Source: Garcia nutans
Taxonomy: Eukaryota > Streptophyta > Magnoliopsida > Malpighiales > Euphorbiaceae
NCBI GenBank assembly: GCA_947685225.1
Contig: CANTUV010000024.1
Location: forward strand, 21,160,001-21,224,000
Reading direction: 5' to 3'
DNA length: 64,000 nucleotides
The notes below the pieces were generated by a model, which saw nothing but the letters and a program-made list of their open reading frames with translations, did no database searches and had not been told where the DNA came from. The position numbers and the translations under genes were made by a program. Positions 47,373-59,171 of the stretch are shown piece by piece (the stretch's first letter is position 1; every line of letters starts with the position of its first letter).

Positions 47373-49943
47373 CTATCTCAATCTCTGCCTTTCTCTATCC
47401 TCAATATCCTTCCAAAACTCAGCAATGAGTGCATATAAATTGACATTGTCATCTTTCACCATCAAAGCAGCATTAGCCTCACTTAAGTTAACCAACCTCT
47501 GGAAAGCATGAAAATATCTTGTATGGCGCTCAAAATGACCAAAATTAGCCTTTGTGCTACTCCCTAAGATAGCACTAAGTTCCTCAAAAGTAGAACACAA
47601 CTCTTCCATCATTGCTCCAAATCTGAACACATGATCCACAGGGTCCCAAAACTTTAGACTTGCCCAAAGAAAATCATTATCCAATCAACCCCTGTCAATG
47701 TAATAGCTAGTGCAATACCATATCTACCCAAGTTTATCTTGTCCACTTTGTCTAAACGAGTGATCCATAGATGAAGAGAATGACTAAAAAAGGGTTCTGT
47801 TGTACCTAAAGTATAGCTAAAAATAACATAATTATTCAAAAGCTCAAAAAAGTGACAAAACCTATTTAAAACATACTATTTGTGCACAAAAACTGAAAAA
47901 AATATTAGTCAAATTGGGTAAGAAAAGGCTGAATTTTTATAAGAGACACCAAAAGTTTGTGAGACTCATGGCCATGCCGTCCACGCCATCCACATACTGC
48001 CTGTACCATTGGCACAGAGTACCACCCGTCTGTGCATAGTGCTTGAACAATTGTTTTTAAAAAATAATAATATAAATATAATATAATAATAAAAAATTGA
48101 TATAAGAAAAATAAATTAAGGGCAATAAATTAAATTTAAAAGATGTTAAAAGTTGAGGAATTGGCATTAAATTCATGCATCATAATGCATTAGCATACAT
48201 GTTGTCTTTCAAAAGTTCTACATGCCATAATAAAAAGAAACAACATGAAAAGCTGAAAGGCAAATTGCTGCAGGTGCATTAGCCTATCTTCTACGGCTGT
48301 AAAGTCTGTCTCCACACTTAACAGAAAGATGAGAGAAGCTAGCAGATATTGCAGCCATGAAACTATGCACCATCCTAAAAGTATGCTCAATCCACTTAAA
48401 AGGCCACTACAAGGAAAAAAAATGAAAGCAAATGAGTAAAAAAAAGTAGAGAATAACAGAAGCTAATAGTAAAGGGATGTACCTCTATGAAGTCCTCTAG
48501 CAAAGGTGCATATTTAACATTAGGCTCTCACCTCCCAAATAGGTGACATCATCACTCAATGAAGTTCTCAAGCAAAGGTGCATATTGAATATTAGGCTCT
48601 CACCTCCTAAATAGGTGACATCATCACTCAACCAATAGTAGCTCATAATGCCCTCAGGAGCTGCAGATTGTGTTCCCATAAAAGCATATTGGGAGCCAGC
48701 ATGTGAGCTCGCTATAGCAGGCTGAGTAGCCGCAAAGGCAGACTGAGTGCCAGTAGAATTGTTACCTTCATGACCCTCCAAATGCAAAGTCTTTCCCTAA
48801 TGAGTCATACCTTTTCTAAGTCCTGTAGCACTGGATTATGGACTTGAGGCTCTAGATGAGAGGTGGATGCGATGGGAAACACTACCAAAAGCAGCCACAA
48901 TCTGAGGCATTAGGGATTTTGCACAAAAGGTGTCACAATCCCGACTTTGCAATAGAAATTCTGTGGCTAAAATGCCTACTAATTGAGGCTGAGTAGAAAT
49001 CTCCCAGCCATTCCTCATGTCAACAGCCATTCCTAAAATCAGTAGGCAGTGCATAAGGAATAATCTGAGGCCCAACTACCTGAGCCAAAATTGCTCCCCT
49101 AAATAATACTATTCAATTTTTCGGGGATCGGAGTATCACCTAAGAGTTTGAAAGATAAGCTACCCGACCTAAGTAATTATCATCTATAATAATGGGTCTC
49201 CTACCAAAAGGTAACCATCTTACCTAGAAAACAAGGGAGAAAAAGTCAAAAAAGAAATCTGACAATAGGATAAAATACAATGGTAAGGTAATATACCTCA
49301 TCAAAGACCAAGTTGTTAAAAGAAGCTCTCAGGTTCTTAAAGTCAGCAGAAGAAGCACAAGTACAGTTATTCAGACTCCAACGATGCCTCATAGGAAAAT
49401 CAATTAACTGAACTATCCCCAAAGTCAGTGCCACAAAAGGGAGATACTCATAGACCCACATATGTAGAAAATGGCAAAAATTAGAAATTAACCCAAAAAG
49501 AAAAGCAATGCTAAGAAACATACCTCCTCAATAAGATATGTCCCTCAAATTGAATGGACATCTCCATAGGAAAGCCTCCCCATTTCTTCATATATAGTAG
49601 TTAGGAGAGCTCCTCCCTAGTCATACTTGGGAATTTGAGAAAAATCCTCCAAACTCATAAGAATGTTGGGATCAATAGTTTCCCATTTGGTGAGCCAAAT
49701 GGAGCATCCCTGCAGTAGAAGAATTACATAGTGTTTATCTTGTGTAGAAAAGCCAAAAAGATCATCATTTCTCCTCATTAAGGTGTTGACATGGGTCTTT
49801 AACCAAGAGCAGGTAACGCAGGAATCACCAGTCTCAGGTAAAGGTGGCACATCATCCATCAAGTTCATGACCTGCTTATTTGACAAGTTCTTCCAAATTG
49901 GGTAAAGGTCCAGGGCTAAGGTCCAAAAGTGAATATCGGACAA
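47373..49943 (-). pseudogene. Plant mobile domain-like protein fragments (decayed)
   Basis: Reading minus from 49943: SWLKTHVNTLMRR and LLLQGCSIWLTKWETIDPNI (about 49810-49660), then WVYEYLPFVAL and FPMRHRWSLNNC (about 49460-49370), then Gln/Ser/Ala-rich frames (about 48787-48660) and CSTFEELSAILG (about 47600-47565). The pattern recalls the plant mobile domain of MAIN/MAIL-like proteins and related transposon-borne proteins (from memory). Many stops and shifts occur, and only pieces are legible. A 72-bp tandem duplication lies at about 48497-48635. Position between the two F repeats suggests it is the cargo of element F. Confidence 0.5.
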
Positions 49944-51236
49944 TAAGTATAGGTTTTAGGGAGTCATAGTCAGCTTTCCACAAGGGAAATGGAAAGAACT
50001 GATGGAATCCCACCATCTCTTGGCTAGTGCCTTAGCAGACAATGATTAGCCTACCCCTAGTACTCCATGGATAGGAAATCCAAGAAATTGATGGAGCTAA
50101 GAAGTCCTCAACTTCATTAGTCAGGTTCAAATTAGCCAAATTGGAGTGCTCACCCCATAATTTTAGTTGGCCATATTACTAAAATGACAAGTATATTACT
50201 AAAATAACAAGTATATAATTAAAAAAATTATTATCTTACTTTTCAAATAGCTAAAGGGAAACAAGGAAGTTATTTTTTTTTAGCAGAGCAGAAATTAAAG
50301 TATTATTATGCCTTACTTGAGTACCGATTTGGCCTACTCAAAATATGGAGCCAAAATGCTCATTTGGGCTTTAGTCTCACACGACACCAATGCATATGGT
50401 GTCCGCTCGGTTTGGTCAGCATGGGTTTAAAGAGATCTTTTATTTTGAAAATATTTATTCATTTATTTTGAAAAGAATGCTCTCCTTTTTTATTTTGAAA
50501 AAAGGGATGTCTTTATTTTGAAAGTTGATTGGAGAGTCACAAACACAAATTAAAGACCATTCATACTCTCCATTTGTAATTATTTGTTGGGAAATTAAGG
50601 AAAAACTCATTTTAATTGACTCCATTGAAAAATGTCAAATTTGAACCCAAAACGGTACTAATCTAAAACCAATCACGATGAGTTTTGGGCTAGGTTTTCA
50701 AGTAATTTTAAGTAATAAAATATTTCTCTTTAATTAAATATTAATTTTTTGAGATTAAAAATTAATTTCATGTGATAACAAGAATAATATGAATGATAAT
50801 TATATTTATGAAAGAGCAATAATAAGCGTGACATCCATGGTGCAAGGAAAATAAATTGATTACAACCACAAAATTGTATACATAAGAGACCTTTGACTCT
50901 AACCCTTATAGGTTCTAGGTTAAGAACAAATTCCCAACTAATTTAATTGAACAAGTAATAAATAATTGAAACTTTTCATTCATTCATCACATAAATAGCA
51001 ATAATGGAAATTGCCTATAAAGGAAATAATTTAAAGACAAATTTTGTGGTTTTCCAAAATAGGCTCACTACTCGAGTAATATTTCAAGTATGTCTAATTA
51101 TCATGTTTGAATGAGAACCAAAGCTGTAAGTAATTCTTGCCTTTGAATGCAAAGGGCTTGTGTGAGTGGGGATTTTTGTCCCCACTCCCGTGTAGAATGG
51201 TTCTTGTGACTTCAGCACTGTTAGGCTCAGGGTCTT
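49944..51236. other. Non-coding interval with a perfect-stem hairpin near 51165
   Basis: No gene was recognised. Bases 51164-51187 contain GAGTGGGGA, a short TTTTTG loop and TCCCCACTC, a 9-bp perfect stem. GGAGTCGCCACCTGGACGGG follows at about 51268 just before the F repeat. Confidence 0.5.
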
Positions 51237-52160
51237 AGAGAACACGGGCCTAAACCTGGAGAAAATGGAGTCGCCACCTGGACGGGTTGGGAAAAAGAAA
51301 GGGGTTGATGACTCGATTCCTAAGGAATCCCCAATCGCTTAGTCGGAAAGTTGGGTTCGTGTGGGGGAGGTGAGAATGACCCAGCACCCCATAACTCTCG
51401 GTTCATTGGAACGGCCTCCTTTTCAGGTCTTAATATTATAAAATTCTTAAATATAATGATATTATCCATGATACATGCAATCATAAGAATAAATAAATAC
51501 TTCATTAAAAATCATAGTAATGTTTAAATAAAACAAATAAACGGACACCCATCCAAGGATGGAAACATGGCCTTACAATTGTCCAATATCCAAAACTAAA
51601 TAGGACACCCACCAAAAGGTGGAAACGTGTCCTTTACATTAATTCCAAAATATGAAAATAATCTAACTTACATGAAAATTAATTAATAAGGTACCAAATC
51701 ATGGAAACATACCTCTTACAATTTTAATAAACAAATAATAATCAAGAAAATATTCATCTAAAACAAATCAAACATTGAAGTTAAATAAATCAATCATCAA
51801 AAAATATACTAAACATGCATCTAACTTAAATAAAGCAATAAATAAATATATAAGTCTAGGTTTACATCTTGAATTACCAAATTAGAGTTTTTAGGGTTTT
51901 GAAAGATAAGATTAGGGTTTTTAATTTAGAAATTAGGGTTTAGAGGGTTAGGGTTATAGGAAAATAGTTTACGGTTTTTGTAAAGTTATGAAACTAATTA
52001 GGGTTTAAGAGACTAGACTAATATTTGAATGATAATATTTACTTTAAGTGAAACCTTAGCTACTATCTGAATTAAAAAAAAAAGGAATTTTATTATGCAA
52101 ATAGTGTGATGGAAGTTTGAAAGGTGAAGATGAATTTTTATTTAATAGATTGAATTTAGA
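51237..52160. repeat. Repeat F, right copy (possible LTR)
   Basis: It parallels the left copy at 44458-45220: GATGACTCGATTCCTAAGGA, the AGCACCCCATAA stretch, GGACACCCA(T/C)CC and GGAAACATACCTCTTACA. A cluster of TTAGGGTTT motifs lies at about 51890-52010. Because this copy is uninterrupted, it extends further left than the other one. Confidence 0.6.
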
Positions 52161-53240
52161 GAACTTACCTACATTTGGAGGCTCCACCAAATTGAAAGTG
52201 TTTGAATCAAGCTTGGTTGGATACATGCTACTGCCTGAATCAAAGTTATTTTTTTGGTTGGAAGCCTGATGTAATCCATGGACAATTGCTTTGTTTAGCT
52301 ACTGCCTCTTTGGATTGCTAGCTGTGCATTTGTTGCTTTTCTCTTGATAATTGCTAATTGTTGTGAAGTTGCAAAGTCTCAGAAAGCTCTCAAAAAAAAA
52401 TCAAAAGTTCGAGTCTCCAAAATTGCAAAAGTCCTGTATAGTGTGTTTTAATGTGTTATTTATAAGAAAAAAAAAACTAATGTTATTTGGTTAAGGATTA
52501 AGGAAATATAGACTTGTTCAGGAAAAAATCACAAAATCAACTAAAACAAGGTTTGGGCAGAAATTGCCCTCGGGTGCTGGCTGCTGGACGTTGGGCCTAC
52601 TTGCTGGGACACTGGGGTTGTTAGGGCCTACACTGCTGGGTCAATTGCGAGGATCGCACTATGAGGATTTGAGAGGGCCAACGTGCTGGCGAGTGAAATT
52701 GGCATGCTGGGGCACTGATTCGCCGCAAGCCGATGAATCAGCATGCCACTCCGGCTAGCTGTGCATCCATCGCTGATTCGTCCGATTTTTATTTTTATTT
52801 TTTTATTTCTTTAAATAAATATTATATAATTAATTATATTATTAAAAATAAATAATAAATAAAATAAATACTATTTTATTAAAATAAATAATAAATATTA
52901 TTAAAATAAATAATAAATAAATAACAAAAAAAAATTTCGGATTGTTTTAAAATCTTTAGATTGAACTTGGTAAAAAATTAAAGGTCTACAGTTTTTCCCC
53001 TTGCTTGAACGATCTGGGATTATAACAAAAGAGAGTGAAAAGTAACGTGATTTTTGACTAGGTTTAGAGCCAGGTTGGACTCCGTATCCAAGGTCGAATT
53101 GAGTTCTGAACTCCGAAAATAATTTGGGTTCTGGACCCGAAAATAATTTGGGTTCTGGACTCAAAAATAATTTGGGTTCTGGACCTGAGGGTGAGCTCTG
53201 GACTAAAAAATAATTTGAATTCTGGACTTAAAAATAATTT
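52161..53240. repeat. Interval with a GC-rich patch, AT-rich repeats and a ~27-bp tandem repeat
   Basis: Bases about 52555-52790 are distinctly GC-rich with repeated GCTGGG/GCTGGC words, unlike the flanks. 52795-52935 is nearly pure A/T with AATAAATAAT words. 53108-53235 holds about five units of AATAATTTGGGTTCTGGAC plus a short tail. No credible gene is present. Confidence 0.7.
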
Positions 53241-54410
53241 CACTTGTTTATATCATTTCTTATATCATTTCACTTGTTTATATCAATTCACTTGTTTATA
53301 TCGTTTCACTTGTTTATATCATGTCATTGGTACATTACTCTTAGCAACATTTAGTATGATATATCTATATTTGTCACTTATCTAAAGTTTCTCACTCTTT
53401 TTCATACATTTAACACATACACATGAATTCTCAATACAAAAGTATGAATTATTCTCATATTAGTCTCATACTAGGCCCGTAGATCACAAAATACAAGCCA
53501 AAACACTATTTAGATCCCTACGGTAGTGGCATCACAACCCCACGACCGTGGGATAGCAATTGAATCTGTCAAATTTTCTTTAAAACCCCCACGGTCGTGG
53601 CATTCAAGGGCCACGGTCGTGGCATTTAGAACTGCTCTATTTTATCGAAATTTTTGAAGGCACAGTCACACTTTCAATCCCACGGTCGTGGCCATCCTTT
53701 GCCACGACCGTGGCATTCATTTTGGGTCTGTTTCGGAGTAAACTCATGTATTCTATACTTTAACTTCATTACACACAAACATATTGAAGATCTAAGATAA
53801 TAATGTATCAAATTCAATATTTTGACATAAAAAGAATTCATATCAAATACCTTCACTTAATTAAACGTTTAAACTTTTCATATGGATAAAAACGTGATCA
53901 AACCTTCACTTCTCATAACTATATCATTATACATGACTCAATCATTCAATTAATCATTTAAACTCATAAAAAGTCATATTTTTTTAAAAGTATAAATCAA
54001 AAGCACATACCTTGTTGATAATCACCACTTTTCCAACTTAAATCTTAAGTTTTGATTCAATTCATGGAAAGAAGGAAGAAGAAAGAAGTGAAGATGGTGA
54101 TGATGGCGTGGAGAGAAGAAGGAAATCAGAAATTTCCACACACTTACACATATACACATATATATATAATATTTTTAATCTAGTGAGGGAATGCTCATAA
54201 TAACTATGGTGCACCCTCTTTCTTAACTATTGATTTTAAATCGAGTTTTAATCTCGTAAAACAGTAAAAATACTCTTTTTAGTAAATGTTTAAGATATAC
54301 AATGTACTAGTCTTTACGTATAGCATTTATCCACAATACTTTTGTCACTATACACTATCAATTTTTTATTATTAGTTAAAATGTTTCTGTTTAACATCTT
54401 AACCATTACA
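53241..54410 (-). repeat. 3' LTR of element D (truncated)
   Basis: It lacks the TGTAGCATCC end and begins within the CACTTGTTTATATC tandem repeat. The rest matches 58003-59171 closely. It contains the CCACGGTCGTGG palindrome cluster (about 53520-53725). Confidence 0.88.
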
Positions 54411-54425
54411 ATTCTCCCCCACTAA
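54411..54425 (-). promoter_or_regulatory. Polypurine tract of element D
   Basis: The minus strand reads AGTGGGGGAGAAT next to the LTR, very like the tract of the Tekay elements. The adjacent TTTCATCCTCGAAATTTAC is also the complement of the Tekay pre-tract sequence. Confidence 0.85.
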
Positions 54426-57400
54426 AGAAATTTCATCCTCGAAATTTACATGCTATGGCAATAATCTATTTACTTTTTAAATAATCTCAAATTTCACATA
54501 AAATCAATGATTTTCTTAACTTACATAACATTTACTTATGTCTGATATCAAGCAACGTAACACTTTCAGAATAATCATATTATAAAACTGTAGAAAATTC
54601 AGCTCTACACACTTACACTTTTCAAGTTCAATTTTGGAATTGCCTTTATTCCTCTTTAGATTTTTTTATATAATTTGTATCATTACATTCCACTGTTATA
54701 TATATATCTCGTTCTTTCTCTTATATACTGAACATTAAATCCTAGTTCCGGATAGCGGGTCACTGATGGCAAGTAAATGCCCACTGTATTAATATGGCCA
54801 AAGGCCCACTATGGCATGAATGCCCACTGTATATGATGTCACAGAGTGACCACTAAGAGAAAGGAACTGAAGGTCTACTATGATGCAAAGCGTCCACTTA
54901 TGGCATAGCTGCCTATATCACTGGGACATATATATATATATATATATAATGTTCTTTATGGCACAAAATGCCCACTTTCGATATGGAACATAAATGTTAT
55001 CTATGGCAAAGAGTGCCCACTGTCAATATGGGACATAAGTGTCCTCTATGGCATAGATTGCCCACTGTCAATGTGGCATAAAATGCCCACTATCACTTTG
55101 AATATTTACCCTTTAGCTAATCCGAAAACTAGATTTAACATCAGTATCATTTCTTTCAATGGTACAAAGTATTGTCAATTATAATACTTTGAAATATAAC
55201 ACTTTCTCTTTGAATGGAATATAACACTTTCTCTTTGCAATGTTTGTTTCTTACTATAAGTGTATAAGATATAAACAATCATTTCAAACACAACACATAT
55301 ACACATTATACTTATTTTCGATTAGTTCGATTGATTTTATTTATTCATCAATCTTTATCTTTTCAAATCATTTCCATGTGTCTACTGTAATAATGAAATC
55401 TACAAAGATTTCCACTCTTTACTTGTTTCATTCTTTTCTTAACATATTAAGAATTTATCACTATTCTTTCACTTTAAGAGTACATGTACATTTATACTTT
55501 ATTCTCTATGTCTCATACACACATTCACACACACACATATATGTATATATTGCTAACTTGTTCTACCATACATCATTTCATTAGAAGGGTTCACTACCTT
55601 CACATCTCACTACATTCTTTTCTTTTTACATTATCACTTCCTTTCTTTCCATTTGCAATCAATTAGTATTAAGTAACTCTTTAACACTTCTATATATATA
55701 ATCTATACCTTGGCTTTAATCACCAAATAATGTTACTATCACATATTTCATAAATACACAATATGTAAATCTCACATTCTTACTTTCATTACTCAATCAA
55801 TTTGTATATACCTCTTTAGTTTCTTTAACTTGCTCTTCACATTATATACAATCATTACTGATTTATCAATCAATCATGCTTTTCACTTTACTTTCGGAAA
55901 TTATCTTATTTCATCATGAAGATGTTAAATCCACTAATCACTTGTAATTGTCTTTTATCTTTTCTCTACCTTTACACTTCACATATCCAATTACATTTAC
56001 TCATACTTTCCTCACGTTCTCTTCACATTTCAGTTTCATCATTTAATGGATTGATTTCATTTCAATCTTATAAGCAATCTTTTGTCACTTATAACTATTT
56101 CCAAGATGTAGTCATTAATTCACTACTAATTCCACCGATAAACTCTACTCTGTGAAAGTATGCACATTACTAAAATTTTGTAGAACAGAAGTATGCATAG
56201 CCAGATACATGACCATACGAATGGTCTTGCACGTCTCTGCTGAAATTTATTTTCAATGTTTTAAGGGCACAAATATATGCATGTTCATATGAATGAGCAT
56301 GCACCTCAATATTGGAATTGCTTCTCAAAGTTTGAAGAATAAAAAGTTACACAAGCATATGCATGACTATACAAATAATCATGCGTATCATTGCTCGAAT
56401 GTCTTTTCATGATTTAATCAATAAGTTATTCATAATGTAACTCATACAAAGTGAGGAAACAGGATCCAACTCTTCCATGCACTATCCAATTCAAGTCTCA
56501 ATTTCCATAACCCTAAAATCTTTCAACCTTATTTTCTTTCACAACCGTATATTAACTCTTAAATGATTCAATGATAGATTTAATCATTGTTCCAGTTAAA
56601 TACACATTTACATATTGCACGAAGAACTTTACTATCATAGAAGTAAAGTTTTATACTCATATTTTTCACAATTATTTAATACACCATATCTTTCACAAGA
56701 AATGGTGTTTTATCAATTCACAAATCTCTTTTCATAATAAAACTCAAGATCATTTCATTAAATAGCACTCAGTAGTATTCAAGCACTAGCCTCTTTACCA
56801 ATACTCTTCCATTACTTTTCATTTCAATCTTTTGTTTTGATGATGTTTTAGAAGACAATAGAAAACTCTAGAAATCTTTAAATAAGTTTTAGGCTTGTTA
56901 TCCAATATACTCACTTATACAATAGTTTCGATGCATTCACGTGCTTTCGTTTAACTATCATTTCATTCCTTAACGTTAAAACATTATAGAAACAAGTACT
57001 TTTGACACTTTAAAACTCCATTATCCATATTTCACATTCAAAGTACAGCTCGAATTCATTTCTAGCTATAAGGGTATTTTCATAATTTCTTACCTCTTTG
57101 AAATCTTTTTCCACTATACGTATATTATCCATACTCGGATTTAATATTACTCTTATTAAGGCTTATTTAACCTTATCACTATCAGTTTCAAATGCTCTCA
57201 CATCATAATCAATCCAATTTGACACTTAGATATTCACTTAATGTAGAACATCAATACCTAATGTTGTACAACATGACAATTCTCATTCTCGTAAGAAATT
57301 TCATGCTCGAAACTTATCTATCTATCATAATTCATTCCTCAATTCCAATAAATTATTACACTTCCACTGTGGTACTTTGACATGTCTCTTTGGCTACTCA

Positions 57401-57624
57401 TATCTTATTTTCTTTTCACATCCTTTATTATCACACATAGATCTTGTACAATCCAAACAATACAATACGAATTCTCAATCAATTCTTAGAAAACATTCTA
57501 TTACTATAAACATATGGAATATCAATTGTATCACAACACATATTCACTTATTCACTTCACATAACATAGAAAATTACATTTCACTTCTCCCATAACTCCA
57601 CATGCCAGAAATGCCTAAACCACA
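54426..57624. repeat. Interior of element D: repeats, no genes
   Basis: About 54750-55100 holds roughly ten imperfect units built on TATGGCA...TGCCCACTGT. A (TA)n run lies at 54921-54942. Three diverged units near 56200, 56280 and 56360 contain dyads such as GCATGTTCATATGAATGAGC+ATGC. A second pre-tract-like sequence, GAAATTTCATGCTCGAAAC, is at about 57296-57314. Open frames are short and AT-biased. Confidence 0.75.
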
Positions 57625-57635
57625 CTCTGATACCA
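57625..57635 (-). promoter_or_regulatory. Primer binding site of element D (initiator tRNA-Met)
   Basis: The plus strand CTCTGATACCA gives TGGTATCAGAG on the minus strand. The twelfth base differs from the perfect site. It lies five bases from the LTR. Confidence 0.88.
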
Positions 57636-57640
57636 CTAAA

Positions 57641-59171
57641 TGTAGCATCCTCTGGTTAGCCATTCAATCCAAAGCTAGATATAAATTTAATATGATTTGG
57701 GCAATTCATTAATTTTGATGAACATTACATTGTTTATTTCCTTTCATTGATACTATACTCTTATCAACATTTGGTAGGATATATATGTGTGTCACGTATC
57801 TAAAGTTTATCACTTGTTTTCATACATTTAACACATTAACACAAAAGTATGGACTATACACATATTAGTCTCATGTCATTGATTAACACTTACTTGTTTA
57901 TATAAACACTCACTTGTTTATATAACACTTGTTTATTTCATTTCACTTGTTTATATCATTTCACTTGTTTATATCGTTTCACTTGTTTATATCATTTCTT
58001 ATATCATTTCACTTGTTTATATCAATTCACTTGTTTATATCATTTCACTTGTTTATATCATGTCATTGGTACATTACTCTTAGCAACATTTAGTATGATA
58101 TATCTATATTTGTCACTTATATAAAGTTTCTCACTCTTTTTCATACATTTAACACATACACATGAATTTTCAATACAAAAGTATGAATTATTATCATATT
58201 AGTCTCATACTAGGCCCGTAGATCACAAAATACGAGCCAAAATACTATTTAGATCCCCACGGTCGTGGCATCACAACCCCACGACCGTGGGATAGCAATT
58301 GAATCTGTCAAATTTTCTTTAAAACCCCCACGGTCGTGGCCTTCAAGGGCCATGGTCGTGGCATTTAGAACTGCTCTATTTTATTGAAATTTTTGAAGGC
58401 ACAGTCACACTTTCAATCCCACGGTCTGGCCATCCTTTGCCACGATCGTGGCACCCATTTGCCACGACCGTGGCATTCATTTTGGGTCTGTTTCGGAGTA
58501 AACTCATGTATTCTATACTTTTAACTTCATTACACACAAACATATTGAATATCTAAGATAATAATGTATCAAACTCAATATTTTGACATAAAAAGAATTC
58601 ATATCAAATACCTTCCCTTAATTAAACTTTAAACCATTTCATATGGATAAAAACATGATCAAACCCTTCACTTCTCATAACTATATCATTATACATAACT
58701 CAATCATTCAATTAATCATTTAAACTCATAAAAAGTCATATTTTTGTAAAGTATGAATCAAAAGAACATACCTTGTTGATAATCACCACTTTTCCAACCT
58801 AAATCTTAAGTTTTGATTCAAATCATGGAAAGAAGGAAGAAGAAAGAAGTGAAGATGGTGATGATGGCATGGAGAGAATAAGGAAATCAAAAATTCCCAC
58901 AGACTTACACATATACACATATATATATAATATTTTTAATCTAGTGAGGGAATGCTCATAATAACTATGATGCACCCTCTTTCTTAACCGTTGATTTTAA
59001 ATCGAGTTTTAATCTCGTAAAACAGTAAAAATACTCTTTTCAGTAAAGGTTTAAGATATACAATGTACTATTCTTTACGTATAGCATTTATCCACAATAC
59101 TTTTGTCACTATACACTATCAATTTTTCATTATTAGTTAAAACGTTCCTGTTTAACATCTTGACCATTACA
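57641..59171 (-). repeat. 5' LTR of element D (1531 bp)
   Basis: A complete LTR from TGTAGCATCC to CATTACA. Near 57895-58060 it has about eight CACTTGTTTATATC units. Near 58255-58475 it has a cluster of CCACGGTCGTGG/CCACGACCGTGG motifs. Confidence 0.9.

Larger units (their letters stand above)
53241..59171 (-). mobile_element. Non-coding LTR retrotransposon D (LARD-like), minus strand
   Basis: Direct repeats 53241-54410 and 57641-59171 flank a 3.2-kb interior. TGTAGCATCC and CATTACA form the ends of the right LTR. A tRNA-Met primer site (57625-57635) abuts the right LTR and a polypurine tract (54411-54425) abuts the left LTR, so the element runs on the minus strand. The interior has no recognisable gag or pol, which suggests a non-autonomous element mobilised by a relative. 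The left LTR has lost about 360 bp. D sits within a Tekay pol fragment (E, from 59172). Confidence 0.85.

Noticed and set aside
52564..52758. 64-residue open frame in the GC-rich patch
   Set aside because: Short, repetitive (GLLG-type) and isolated; it is explained by the GCTGGG-rich sequence.
55240..55584. 114-residue open frame in element D
   Set aside because: AT-rich, Ser/Tyr/His/Phe-rich translation inside a repetitive interior with no homology pattern.
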